NCBI GenBank assembly: GCA_028386065.3
Contig: JAKUCV010007264.1
Coordinates: 88,265 to 152,264, forward strand
Source: Turnera subulata
Taxonomy: Eukaryota > Streptophyta > Magnoliopsida > Malpighiales > Passifloraceae
Length of the DNA stretch: 64,000 nt
Reading direction: 5' to 3'
Below are positions 22,203 to 33,900 of this stretch, piece after piece; position 1 is the stretch's first letter; each line of letters starts with the position of its first letter. A program made the position numbers and the translations under genes. A model generated the notes under the pieces. That model had not been told where the DNA came from. It was given only the letters and a program-made list of their open reading frames with translations, and ran no database searches.

Positions 22203-24311
22203 TTTTTCTATTGAAAAGGTTCATTCATATCACAAAACCAACACATACAAGCAGATCACCACGACATACTAAGGTTTAAAGCTCCCGAGGAGTCTTAATA
22301 ATTACATGCCATACTTGGCCACAGCAATGATCCCAAAACAGAGAAGGAAACATAAAGAAGAACATAAGAGAAACTATAGCCGATGACAGTTAGTTGAGCA
22401 TTATCCTGCTTAATGGCAGGAAGTCCCCCATTCCGACCATCAAAAGATGGTGTTTTCATCTCCATTACCTAGGGCAATATAGGAGAAATGGCTAAATAGA
22501 ACAAAGCAGAGAACAAACAGAACCAAAACCACTGGACCACAGCCAGCGCATACCTCAACCCATTATAGGGGAGTGATTCAACCGGTCACCAGAGACCTTG
22601 CACCCAGCAATCCACCAAGGATAGCTCTACATATGTTTATTGGGTTTGTCGCCCCAAAAGACAAAATCAGGAGGGTGCCAAAAACAACAACTGCCCTCCC
22701 ATACGAGATGATTCACTCCTCAGGTCCTTGGTTGGAAGCCGAGGCTTCCCCTAGCGCCATTGCCATATCTCTTGCAAGTTCCCCCTAGAGAATTTTGACA
22801 AAAGGCACTCCATGCTCTTCCACGTTCTTGCGCATCTCCACCTCATCCACATTAGGATTATACACGAGTTGGGTGTTCCTAGCAAGCTCCTTCCATTTTG
22901 TTCGGTTAGAAGTCGGCTTAACTAGAGCATCAGGGGAGATCTCCTTGGCCAAAGTAGCAAGAGAGTCGATCCATTCTTGGTGAATGGCGGCCGTTACTTC
23001 CTTGATTGCACTTGAGGGGTCCTAATTCATTTTTCTTTTCCTAGTGAGCGGAGTGGCTCCCGATGGAGTGGCGGCCCGGATAAGCGTAGTGGCTTCCCCA
23101 GCATCCCCAGCCATATTCACCTCAGGGACATTGACAGGCGGGGGGCCAGTAACATCATCGTCAGAGTTCCTTGCCTTCTTCTCTGACGATCCCTTCGACT
23201 TCTTTTTTGGCTTCTTCTAAGCAGGGTAGTATTTCCTTGGGAAGGGACGCCCCCTCATCTATGGCCCATAGCTTCGCATATTGCAACTCTTGACACCTTC
23301 ATCAGCTCTCCTAGGTTGCTGGCAGAAGGCGATCGTGTGGTCCAGCAAGCCACATCTGTAATAAAAGTCCCCTAGTCTTTCGTACTAGAAGGCCACCCAC
23401 AAGACAGCCCCTGTCCTATCACGAACAGGAAGCCCCGCAGGGAGATGTTTCTGTAGACTAACCTCTACTCTAAATTTAATGTACCCATGCCATTCCAAGA
23501 TATTATCAAGACTTGTTTCTACCTCAATCACTTTTGGAAATACACTGTCTAGCTGAGAAATCCTTGCCGGGGTAACTATATTTGGGGGAAATCATGCAAT
23601 TGAACCCAAAAGGACGAGGACCCTAGATCTATCTGGTTAATAGCTTTGTACATGGGCCAGTGCTTCATACAGAAGTATTGGTTTGACACTAACCAGGATG
23701 AGCCCTCAAGAGCATCCTCCCTATCCTCTTCCAATTGAAAGCCAACAAGAAAAATATTGTTCGATTTATCTATGACCGTGAAGTCACCCTTACGGACCCA
23801 AGCTTTCTTCATTTGAGATTTAATGACCCCGACAGAGAATGACTTTCTCGTAGACAAGACACCAACCAGATATAGTTTAGATAACATACCATTGCCAGTG
23901 TGATCCACATTTGCATCATGGTCACCAAGTTCCAATGACCCCAAGTCATGGACAAAGTCCTCCTCCTCAGCCTCCATATGGGACTCCTTAGCACAGCATC
24001 AGAGGGGAAGAAGATGAAACTGTTCCCTGAAGTAACAACTACCCTTCACTTTCCAGCTAGGGTATTTATAAAGCAAGTCTATTCCTATACAAATCCACAA
24101 CGAAAGCAAAAACAGTGCAGGATGATTTTTAACAAGAAGACAGAACTTGTTTACCACTAGAGTGTCGATCGGTTGGTTAATTAGAAGATAGTGGTTCAGG
24201 TGTTGTACCTACAAGTGTTTGGTAGCGGGCGGAAGAGAAAAGAGAAACCTTAAAAATGAAAGGTTTGGTAGAGAGAAAACCACGCGCTAACGCATTCCTT
24301 CATAAATGTGT
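22203..24311 (-). mobile_element. L1-type LINE with ORF1 only (HAL1-like)
   Basis: A minus-strand insertion flanked by the 16 bp direct repeat CACCCTCGAGACGTTT (22187-22202 and 24312-24327), with an oligo-T run at its left end representing the A tail. ORF1 starts at 23977 and encodes a DUF4283-type domain followed by a CCHC zinc knuckle. No endonuclease or reverse transcriptase sequence is found between the zinc knuckle (about 23320) and the tail, so ORF2 is missing. Frameshifts and stops are present after about 23576. Confidence 0.75.
23290..23977 (-). pseudogene. LINE ORF1 (DUF4283 and CCHC zinc knuckle)
   Basis: Read from ATG at 23977 the frame gives MEAEEEDFVHDLGSLELG, then FLVGFQLEEDREDALEGSSW and WVQLHDFP, the pattern of the DUF4283 domain of plant L1 ORF1 proteins, which bind the LINE RNA. 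The uninterrupted part ends at 23576. Past that, in a shifted frame, come GYIKFRVEV near 23490 and the knuckle CYRCGLLDHTIAFC at about 23316-23357. At least one frameshift or stop separates the parts, so the protein is probably not made whole. Confidence 0.75.
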
Positions 24312-24327
24312 CACCCTCGAGACGTTT

Positions 24328-24957
24328 CGCCATCTCATGCCAAGACCAAAAAATAAGTCACATTCGAGTAGGAATCTATAGTGTTTTCAGTAGGATTACA
24401 GGGTCCTATTAATCTTCAAAATCTTGAAATTTTGTACTATGTGATAGATATGTTTTTTTTTCTTATTTATCATTTATAAGCGACACTAGTAAAAATAAAA
24501 TACATAAAATGTATTACTTATATAAGGATAATATCTATCTGATTTGATTCACTAATTATGACTAATAAATTTTGTACTTTGTGGCGGTACTGTAAGTCCC
24601 ACATTGTTCAATTTGTGTTTTTGTGTGTGTTATATAACATTCCGCGTTACCCAAAATCACCATGGTTTTGTGGTAATGGCATGTGCTTTTCCTTTCATCA
24701 AAAAAAGCAAAAACGCCACTTTGTGTGCCTTCCCCCTTATATGGTGGAGCTTGTATATTACGCTAACCAGCTGTTGTCCCCATGTTAGACACTGATTGGG
24801 CCAGGTGGTGACATAAGCATTAAAATATAGATATATAAAAATATTTATAAACATATATATTAAAATACAACACATATTATCATAGCATATAAATTATTAA
24901 CATTTTATCTAATTTAATTGAATGAAATTGAGTAAGTAAACTAAAAAATTAATTACT
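24328..24957. other. AT-rich intergenic sequence
   Basis: No gene or repeat boundary recognised. Short open frames at 24558-24788 lack protein features. Confidence 0.4.
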
Positions 24958-25233
24958 TGAATTGTGATACCCGAGATCGATGAGGGCGGGAAATGTACAC
25001 CGATGCCAGGGTGAGCATGGACAAGGAGCGGCTGCTGGCAAGCTTCTAGATGGAGGGGCATGTGAATGGGCAGAATCCACACCTGCATATGAGAGATCCT
25101 ATGACTGTGTAGGGATGGGGTTGCGTAGTTGGGGCGATTTTGTAATTAGATAGGTTTGGGACTGTATAATTAAGAATAGCTTAAATGAACTGATTTCGAG
25201 GTTGTATAGGTATGAGACTATACAATTCAGAAT

Positions 25234-27605
25234 TGTAACGACCCGGGTAAAATTTTTATGATTTTTACCAAGCTGTTTTGACTTTTACGGTGGTTATTAA
25301 AATTTTTATCGCAGTTAATTAAAAATTTTACCAAAACGAGTCAATTTTCAATATTTTCACTATTATTTTATTGTTAACACTGTTACCATTATTATTAATT
25401 TCCTAATCAACATTTATAACAATACTTTTATTACTATTTTATCCAGGAAATTCTTGTTGCAATAATTTACTAATTATAATTTAAAATGAAGTTTAAACGC
25501 CGTAATTCGAGGATTCTATCGGACCGAGTTTTTCAGAGAGTTTTTCCTGGAATAACCAAGCCTCGCTTCGATCACCGAGGATACGTGACTCTCGGGAGTA
25601 ACTTTTTAACTAACCGAGCCTCGGAATTATTTTTCGAGGGTTACTTGGGATTTCCGAGCCTCCTCCAAGGCCTACAAAGCCTCGGTTTTCAAAACCGGGA
25701 TTTGAACAACACTCAGGAGAATTAATCGGATTTTCCGAGCCCAAGTTGTATTTTTGGACTCGGGACGGAAATCCGGACCGGCCAATCGTTGCTTGCCACG
25801 TGGCCACCTTCTTTCTTTTCTCCCTTCTTTTCTTCCTTTTCTTCCATACCTCTCACCCGATTTTCTTCACGATCGGCCCCACACTTTTCTTTTCTTTCTT
25901 TTCTTTTTCCTTTTCCTTCTTTTCTCCTTCTCCCTTTCCCTTCTCCCTTTTTCTTTCTTCCCAGCCGCCATACTCCCGTGACCAACCGGTGCCCTACTCC
26001 TTTCTTTTCTTCTCTATTCCTCTTTTGTTTTCTTTTCCTTTTGTTTTCTTTATTTTCCTTCTCCTCTTCTCCGATTACACACCTCTCTTGCACCCATCCA
26101 TTTCTTCTCCTTTGCCTTCTTTCTTTTTCTTTACCGAGCCACCACCAACCACCCACTGTTACCCACACCTCCACCTCCCTGCCCCTTCCTTTCTCTCTCT
26201 CTCTCTCTCCCTTGCCTCCCATCTCCTCTGCCGCACGCAGTCAGACCAGATCGCCACCAACTCTCCCTTCCTTCTTCCTTCCTTTTTTCCCTGTCTTCTC
26301 CTCCCTTGCTGCCGTCTGAAGCCGTCGCTGTCAGAGGCACCGCCGCGACCATCGACTCCAATCTCCTCTCCAGTAGAGCCGCCGCCTTCCTCCTCTACTG
26401 CAGCCAAGCGACGATGCCACCGCCACGACGAGCTCGACACTGTCGTGTCCGATCTCTTATCCTCCTCTGCCAGTCGCCGCCACCGCCGTGCTTTCCTCTC
26501 TACGCACCACCGAGCACAGAGGCTGATCTGCCAACGCTTCGTCGCCTCCTCGCTTGATTCGCTACCTCTAAGCCTTGTTGCTCCGGAACTAAAACCGGAG
26601 ACGTCGTCGTCGTTGTGCTGGGTGAGTCTCTGGCCACATCTGTTCTCCATAATTTCTTCTTGAGTTGTGTTTGATTGGATTGTTCTGTTGTTGTTGGTTC
26701 GTTCATAATCCGGTTGTCGATGTCACTGTTGGGGTTGCTGTGGTTGGGGGTTGTGGTGTTGTGGATGGTGGATGTGGTGGTCTGGTGGAGTCTCGGCCAC
26801 CGGAGGGTGGCTGCGTGTATGGTGATGACGCTGGTGGTGGCTCGACGGCGTTCCTGTGTGGTGCCTTGGGCGTTTTGTTTAACGATGAACAGTAGATGGA
26901 TAGAGCCGTGAACAAGAAATTTGTGGAGTTCTTGGACCTGTGAACAGTGTTTGGCCAGAATCCGGCAAGGTTCCGGCAGTCCCGGGAATTTTCCGACAAG
27001 CTCGGAAATGAACTTTTGGGTAAAACCCGAGCCTTGGACCCTTCATGCACCGTTAACGGACCTCGGACAATATTAATGGACTCGGACCTTAAACGATTAA
27101 TTAACTTAACTAAAATTGACTTATGGTTATATTTTATATCTTGTTTTAATTATTTATTTTATGCTTTGCCTTATTTATTTATGCTCTTATTTATTTATTT
27201 ATGTTTTTGTTGTTTAATTCAAGCTTTCATTTATTTATTTTATGCCTTATTTAATTTTCCGAATGGGCTATTAAAAAGGCCCCCAGTATTTAAATTTCCG
27301 TTTTAATTTTATTTACGTTTATCTGGGCTCGTAAAAGGCCCATTGAATTTAATTTCCGAGTTTATTTATTTTAAATGGGCTAATTACAATAAAAGGCCCA
27401 TATTATCTTAATTTAATTAAGTCTTTTATTTATTGTTTTAATATTTTCTCCGATGGACTAAACGCAAGTGAAGGTTCCCCGGGGCTTAATTTCTTAATTA
27501 TGTTTAATTATTACGTTTCTAATAAAATTCTGTTCTTCTGGGCTAAAATAATAATAGGCCCATTCTTATTATGTTTACCAAATCTTATAAATAATTTTTG
27601 GCTAG

Positions 27606-27643
<38 letters not shown>

Positions 27644-29622
27644 TATATTTCTATAATGGTTTTCATTCTTTGAGCTACAATAATATTACTCCCTTTCTTT
27701 ATAATTTTACCGATTTTATATATAGTAATCCATACAAAATTATTTTAAGACTTAACTATATTTTATCGAAAATATTTTGGTTAACGTAATAACGGTAATA
27801 TTATTTTGAAATATTGTTTATCCAAGACATTATTTTACTAAAGATTATATTCTCTTTGACCACTAATTTAATTATCACCTTAAGCTACATTGATTTATAC
27901 TCTACTTAAATTTATCGATTTTATAAGTATAAATATTTACTACATTATTTTATACCGTATCGCGACTATATTGATTTCCTACCGGAAATGATATTTTCTA
28001 TTTCACGGTTTTACTAACCAGTATATTGTTTACATGCCATTTTTATATATTTGCTGTTTTATAATCTTTTATTAAATGAATACGTAATTATTACTATTTT
28101 GTCAATTATAGGTACTTTATGGAATATTATATACTTCATAATATAATTTCTTATATATGATTTATACAACGTATTTATATGTATTTTCTTATCATAAGCG
28201 ACCTAAGGGCCGGGATATCAGCTTGGACGCTCGGTTTCGGTTTTTGATTTAAATCAAGTATACTTCATATAACCGCTGGATTTAATTAATTGCCACCAAG
28301 TCGGATGAACTGTTTGGTAACAAGATAATTATGGAAATAATAAAATGAGATAAGCCGTCTAATAACTGTTAGATCGGTATCATGCATAATCATCTTATTG
28401 GTGCATTATAAGTGATTGTGTTGCCATATATGTATATAGGGACATTGAGGCTGACCGGATAGCAGTTTCAGAGACACATCAGGTGAGGATATAAACTTAT
28501 AAACTTCGGTATGCTGCCCGTGATACCCTGATTATTTGTTTTTTTATAGTTTATATGTTATCTTGCGTACTAGTCATGCTATTGCTGGCTACTGTTGTGA
28601 TTATTGTTATATGCTTGATGACTACTGTGGATAGCTGTTGTGCTTTGTGATGTTGATATGATTATTGTGTTGTTCGTATGAGATATGTGGTATTTGATCG
28701 GTATGAGATATGTGGTAATTGATCGGTCAATGGCAGTGACCCAGTATTGTGACATTGGATTCCCAGAAGAGCTGTGAGGCTGAGAGCCTGCTCGGGAACG
28801 TGAGTATGATGAATTACTGTTGGATAGTGGAATAAGAAATAATAATATACAGTGGTAATATCATCTAGACATCTAGATTGTCACATGACAGGTATTGGTA
28901 CGGCCAGATGGTAGTCACCTTGTGATTGTGATAAGATAGGGAGGACTGCGGGACTCAGTTGATTTGCTATAGGAAGGACTGCGGGACTTCCGCCGAGGAC
29001 TGTGAGACTCGGTTATTTGAGATATGATTTGTGATATTTAGCGGGGAGCACCCTGGGGTTAGCTAACCTGGCTACCAGGCACGGCCAATATTTATCATGT
29101 GACAAGGGCCCTAATAATAAAATTGGATAGTCAGTCGCCGATTGTCAGTGAGTTAGAGGACTAGCTTAACGGTGTGATATCAGTTGTATAGTAAGGTCCG
29201 GTATGCTGTCTGATTCCGATGATATGTTGTGCTTGTTGTACCTCTATTGTACTGTGTTGGCTTTGGTGTATATATGGTTGCTTGTATACTGCGGTTTATT
29301 TGTTTATCGGTGAGACAGTGGTTGGTCTCACCCCTCACATAGTCCTTGCAGGTTAGGTCAGGATTGCATTTCGGCGGCTGCAGTGTACCCTCGGGCAGGA
29401 CTCGGATCCATTAATTTGCATTTGGAGTTTTGCACATGTTGACATTGAGTTTATAAATGCTTCCGCTGTGCTATTGATATTGATGTACCCGAGGACGGGT
29501 GTTTGTTATTATTTTTGGGGCCAATGGACCGGTTTCTTGTTGTATTACACAGTTTGTACCACGTGTCGGCACTGTTGTTGGTAATCACTGTATGTCGGGT
29601 AAATTTAGGTCAGGGTGTTTCA
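25234..29622 (+). repeat. 4.4 kb LTR of the large-LTR family (copy 1)
   Basis: The LTR begins TGTAACGACCCGGGTAAAA and ends GTCAGGGTGTTTCA. It contains a long CT-rich tract (about 25800-26330), a GC-rich leader-like region up to about 26620, TGGGCT/AGGCCCA inverted pairs (27264-27562), a TA microsatellite (27609-27640), small tandem repeats (28677-28728, 28942-29015) and a conserved hairpin (29309-29332). Long open frames in the CT-rich tract are low-complexity artefacts. It is related to 32025-35259 and 56187-59043. Confidence 0.85.
29309..29332 (+). other. Conserved hairpin near the 3' end of large LTR copy 1
   Basis: GGTGAGAC, loop AGTGGTTG, GTCTCACC, followed by CCTCAC. It lies 290 bp before the LTR end. 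Confidence 0.8.
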
Positions 29623-29625
29623 TTT

Positions 29626-29637
29626 TGGTAGCGGAGC
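29626..29637 (+). promoter_or_regulatory. Primer-binding-site-like sequence of the large-LTR element
   Basis: TGGTAGCGGAGC lies three bases after the LTR end at 29622, the normal position of a tRNA primer site. It is the same 12-mer as at 14800 and 61972. Confidence 0.7.
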
Positions 29638-30667
29638 GGGCGGTAGGTCCTAGGGTGTTTGCTGTGCTTGTTTGTTGTGCATAGCTCGCTCCATATGATT
29701 ATCATGATTGCATGCATATTCATATGGTTAGTGCATAATGGATCCAGTCGAGGGACGCCAGCTTGCTGCAGAACATTCACATGTGAGAATTATTTCTCAT
29801 AAATACAGTTGGACGACAAGTTACCCGTATTTCGGTATTTTACAATATTGTTGTTTCGATGATCTGAAGTTTTGGAAAGATAAGTTTTTAAAAGGATGAG
29901 TTTTGACAAAGTGACATTTACAGCTTAGGCTGTGGGTTAAATATGTTTATAAGATGTAACTGTTGCTTTTGGAAAGTTTTATGATTTTGATGATGAAATG
30001 CTTTTTATAAAGTCCAAACATGGTCGTAGTCCGAGAAGAACAGTGAGATAAAGGGACCTTGAGACGGCAAGAAGTCTGCCTTGTTGTATCCGTGCATTGG
30101 AAGTTTCACCAGAACAAGTAAGATTAAATTATGGGTTATGGTTTTTATATCTTTAAGTGATGATATGATATTATATGACCTTGAAGAAGTGGGAATGGTG
30201 ATTTTTAAGTACTGTTTTGATTATGACGTGATAAATTGATGACTTTTGGGTACTGCTTTGTTTATGACATAATAACTTGAGTTGAGGATGGGATTAATAT
30301 TCTTGGAGAATTCTATGATTTGGAGGTGATTCAATTTTCTTTTTAAGAAATGGGTTGATGATTTGATGATTTTGATACTAAAGTTGTTTGTGATGTGATA
30401 TCTTGATTTGAGGATTGGACTGATGTTCATGGAATTCTTGATGTCAGAGGTGATTTGATCTTTTAAAAAAAAGAGAGATGGTCCGATGATTTGATGATTT
30501 TGGTGATACAACCTTTTAAAAAAAAAGGGGTATGATGATTTGATGATTTGAGGGATTATTTAAAGAGCTATGATCGAAGTTATGATCCTTGCTAGTTTCG
30601 GTGAATTTGGAAGTAAAATACTATTTGATGGATAATTATGTTAGTAATAAATTTTGGAGTATTGATC
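29638..30667. other. Non-coding internal region of the large-LTR element
   Basis: No gag, pol or other recognisable coding sequence. Repeated GATGATTTGATGATTT words occur between about 30350 and 30550. Confidence 0.6.
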
Positions 30668-30763
30668 GACACTGTTGTTGGTAATCATTGTATATCGGGT
30701 AAATTTAGGTCGGGGTGTTTCAAGAATAGCTTAAAACGAATTGATGTGTAATAACTATATCAA

Positions 30764-30862
30764 CGTGCACCAAACTTTCCGGTGCTCGTTCTATAAAAAC
30801 TGCAAAGTTAAACCTGCTTGACTTGGAGCAATATTGAGATGGGTGACCTCCTGGGAATTTTT
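30764..30862 (+). other. 5S rRNA-like sequence in the first Cassandra-like LTR
   Basis: GTGCACC near 30766 is followed by GCAAAGTTAAACCTGCTTG (about 30802-30820) and then GATGGGTGACCTCCTGGGAA (about 30838-30857). These match the internal control region and 3' half of plant 5S rRNA with several substitutions. A genuine 5S gene would be about 120 bp and more conserved, so this is a retroelement-borne derivative. Confidence 0.8.
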
Positions 30863-30954
30863 TCCCAGAAATATGCGAGTGTAGTAGTGGAGCTTCAGAA
30901 CTCTCCTAGTATGGTGCAGGGTTCGGGGACGAACCTACCAGAAGCTGGTGGGCA

Positions 30955-31439
30955 TGTGACACCTGGGGTCGATGGGGGCGGGAACTGTACGCCTGGGGTA
31001 AGCATAGACAAGGAGCGACTTTTGGAAGGCTTCTAGACGGAGGGACACATGAATGAATTGAATCCACGGAGGGGAATATGAATGTACCGAATCCACACTA
31101 GAATATGAGAGATCCTGTGACTGTGACTGTGTAGGAATTGGGCTGCATAGTTAGGGCAATTTTGTAATTATATAGGTATCGAACTGTATAATTACGAATA
31201 GCTCAAATGAAGTGATTTAAAGGTTTTACAGTTATGGAACTGTACAATCGAGAATAGCTTAAACGGATTGATGGGTACTAACTATATCAACAAGGTGCAC
31301 CTACCTTTTCGGTGCTCATTCTATAAAAACTCAGTGACCTCCTGGAAAGTTTTCCCTGGAAACATGCGAGTGATGACTAAGCATGTTGAAAAGGTCCAGT
31401 ATTAGTTCGTAGTGACAGTCGTCAAGCCGGGACGTTACA
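30955..31439 (+). repeat. 3' LTR of the Cassandra-like element
   Basis: The LTR is 485 bp, from TGTGACACC to CGTTACA. It matches the split 5' LTR: GGGGCGGGA-type start, GAGAGATCCTGTGACTG, TATAATTACGAATAGCT, and the 5S-like block. Its 5S block lacks about 35 central bases relative to the first copy. Confidence 0.75.
31293..31360 (+). other. 5S rRNA-like sequence, internally deleted, in the second LTR
   Basis: The same start (GGTGCACCTACC, GGTGCTCATTCTATAAAAAC) and end (GTGACCTCCTGGAAAG) as the first copy, but the central internal-promoter segment is missing. This copy could not support 5S-type RNA polymerase III transcription. Confidence 0.75.
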
Positions 31440-31444
31440 TGAAT

Positions 31445-32019
31445 ATTAAAATTTAAACTATATTAATTTTATAATGTATTTTAGGAATTAAATAAATTAT
31501 AGTACTAAATATCTTGTTCTAAAATAAGGATAAATGAAATTTTTGAGATAATTTAATTTTTTTAAAAAATATCCAAACCAAATTTTTTGGCCTAAAATGC
31601 CGGTAATTAAAATGATTAAGATAAATTAATTTATTTTAAAAATTAAGAAAAACTATTACCAAACTTTGGCAAATCAAGTTACTTGTAGTAAGAAAAGTTA
31701 ATTTATTTTTATAAATAACCTTGAAAATAGCCAAAATAATCTTAAAAATTAAATATGGTAAAAATACAATGGAAAAAAATAATTTCAAAAATTTTAAACT
31801 TAAAAATCTATTAATTTATTATAAATTTTAGGAAATCTAATATATATTTTATAATATATTTTACAATACCAATTTTTTCTCTAAAATGCATGTAATTTTT
31901 AAAAATTACATAAACCTAAGTAGTAATGCAAAAAATACTTTACATAATTAAATAGTGAAGTAGTATCTTTCCTTAATTATCGTGGGGTGGAATGGTGAGG
32001 AGAACTGCTTGTTTTGTTG
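31445..32019. other. AT-rich intergenic sequence
   Basis: Strongly AT-rich, with no feature recognised. Confidence 0.45.
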
Positions 32020-33703
32020 ATAACTGTAACGCCCTGAATTTTCGGTATTTAATTTCTATGGATTTTTGGAATTTTTTTAAAAAAATTTGTTTCCAATTTT
32101 ACCCTTGCGGAATTTTCGGATTTTTGGTCATGGAAATGAATTATTTTCCTTCGAAAATATTTATTCTATATTTATTTTATTCTTATTCGGGTTTCTTTGG
32201 AAATGAAAATGTGCTTTGGTGTGAAATGTGGAGTTTATAGTAGTTTTACTGAAACTACGTAGTTTTGGGTGTAAAGGAAAGAAAAGAAAATATAAAATAA
32301 AACCTAAACTCTATGCTCGCGTTGACTTGGAAGAGTTGACCGCGCCTTAGACCAAAACGATGTCGTTTTGGTCTAGGGCGGCCAACCCTAACTTCCTTTT
32401 TTCTTTCTTTTCTTTTCTCTCTCTCCTTTCTTTTTCTTTCTTTCTTTTCTTCTGCGCCGCTCCTCACCCTCACGACCTCTGCTCCCGATTTCCTCTCTTT
32501 CCCACGATCTCTCTTCCCAGCAATTACCAAATCCAATAATTCCTTTTTTTCTCTTTTTCTCCTTTTCCTTTTCACCCTCATCCGAACCCACCACTGTTTC
32601 TCTCTAGCTCACACCCACCACCATCTTCATCTCTCTCGTTTCCAGGACGTCGCCGCACCCACGAGCTAAAAAGTCTGCTCTTTGCCGCCCGAGGACGAGA
32701 CTGGCACACCAGCCGAGGACCGACGGCGCAGAACTTGAGGACGAGTTCGCGACGAGTCGCCACCCTCACTGGTAAGCATCGCCTCCTTTGTTCCTTGTCT
32801 TTCTCCGTCTTATTTGTGGAGCTAACCCATTTCGTGTTGTGTGTCTTGTCGGCTGGTTGGTGGCATGTGTGTTTGTGTTCGGCGGGTATGTTGGGGTTGT
32901 TGGTGGCTCTGCTCGTGTGTGTGGTGTTCGGTTGTGGTCAGTGGTGGCGGGTCAATACGTTCTGAGCGTGTGGCTGTGGGTGTCGATGGCAGATGTGGAG
33001 TGTGTAGCCCTGTAGAGGTTGACTACTGGTGGATCTGGTTTTTCAGCACTGAGTACTTGGCCGGGTTCTGTGCGGGATGCTTTGGGGAGTCTTTCGCATT
33101 GCTCGGTTGTTCTTTGTGTGATTTCGGGTTATGGCCGGGGGTTGCTGTATTGTTGGTTTCCGACAGCAAGTTTTGGAGTTGCTGCTGAATCGGGCAGATT
33201 TGTTCTTGGCAAAACGAGTCTTTGTTTGAATTCCGGGTGAGGATTCTTTTTCCCAATCCTTTTGTTGAATCGATGTATCGAGCAGTGGGTGTTGTGTTGA
33301 TTAATTGGATGTTATTTGAGTGAATACGGTTTGGATGTTGTTTTGGTTTATGGCAGAGTTGTTGTGGCCATTTTCTCGGTTGTTGTGGAGATTTTCGGCG
33401 AGGTTGACCGGAATTCGGGGAGTTCGGGAATTCTCCGACGAGGGCTCGGGTGCGATTCCGGTGAGGCGGTGTATCCCGGCATTACACGGTAATTCCGAGC
33501 GACAACGTGTAAATTGAATTTGTTTTTATACAAGACATGTAGCGTAAATGCATTTAATTAATGTATTAAAATGATATAGATTTAGTGGAAACCAAATCCG
33601 GAGAGTTGAGTGGCGTGGCCGGTATTCCACTGACGCGGATAGGACTGGTGGGCCGGAAAGGCTGGGCTCGGGCTTTACTAAGTAATATGATTTTCATGAC
33701 GGA

Positions 33704-33900
33704 TTGGGCCCAAGCCCATTTAAGATACACTATAGCCTTGTATGTCTAATATGGATTTAATAATGGGCTTTAAGCCCAAAGAGAAAACATGATTGGGTTT
33801 ATTAGTGGTTTTGGTCGATATGGGCTATAGGCCCAAGAGAGAGTAATTAACTTAAGATGGGTTTTAGGCCCAATGGCTTTTATTAATATGGGCTTAGACC
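33704..33900 (+). repeat. Array of TGGGCT/AGCCCA short inverted repeats in solo LTR copy 2
   Basis: Inverted pairs occur at 33704-33718, 33764-33778 (TGGGCTTTAAGCCCA), 33821-33835 (TGGGCTATAGGCCCA), 33858-33872 (TGGGTTTTAGGCCCA) and a weaker one at 33889-33900. The half-site TGGGCY also resembles plant site II (TCP-binding) promoter motifs. Confidence 0.7.

Larger units (their letters stand above)
25234..30722 (+). mobile_element. Large-LTR element without coding region (LARD-like), 3' LTR mostly deleted
   Basis: The insertion is bounded by the perfect duplication AGAAT (25229-25233 and 30723-30727). It has a 4389 bp 5' LTR (25234-29622), a primer-site-like TGGTAGCGGAGC three bases later, about 1 kb of non-coding internal sequence, and then only about 55 bp of 3' LTR end (30668-30722) before the duplication. 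No gag or pol motif is seen. It is inserted in the 5' LTR of the Cassandra-like element. Confidence 0.85.
24963..31439 (+). mobile_element. Cassandra-like 5S-bearing small LTR element, split by a nested insertion
   Basis: The outer element starts TGTGATACCCGAGATCG (24963) and ends GGGACGTTACA (31439), flanked by the perfect 5 bp duplication TGAAT (24958-24962 and 31440-31444). Removing the nested element and one copy of its duplication leaves about 980 bp. The second LTR (30955-31439) repeats the sequence of the first (24963-25233 joined to 30728 onward). Both LTRs carry 5S-rRNA-like sequence, the hallmark of Cassandra TRIM elements. No coding sequence exists. The end of the first LTR seems deleted. 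Confidence 0.8.

Noticed and set aside
24558..24795. Cys/Phe-rich short frames
   Set aside because: No family features and no promoter. Likely chance frames in AT-rich DNA.
25746..26663. 305-codon open frame and several overlapping frames on both strands
   Set aside because: They lie in the CT-rich and GC-rich part of a 4.4 kb LTR. The translations are Ser/Pro/Phe or Arg/Glu runs caused by base composition.
30764..30862. Functional 5S rRNA gene
   Set aside because: Too diverged, truncated at the 5' side, lacking tandem array context, and lying inside an LTR-type repeat.
32255..33256. Cluster of open frames rich in Lys/Arg/Glu or Cys/Val/Gly
   Set aside because: They lie inside solo LTR copy 2 and mirror those of copy 1. 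Composition explains them.
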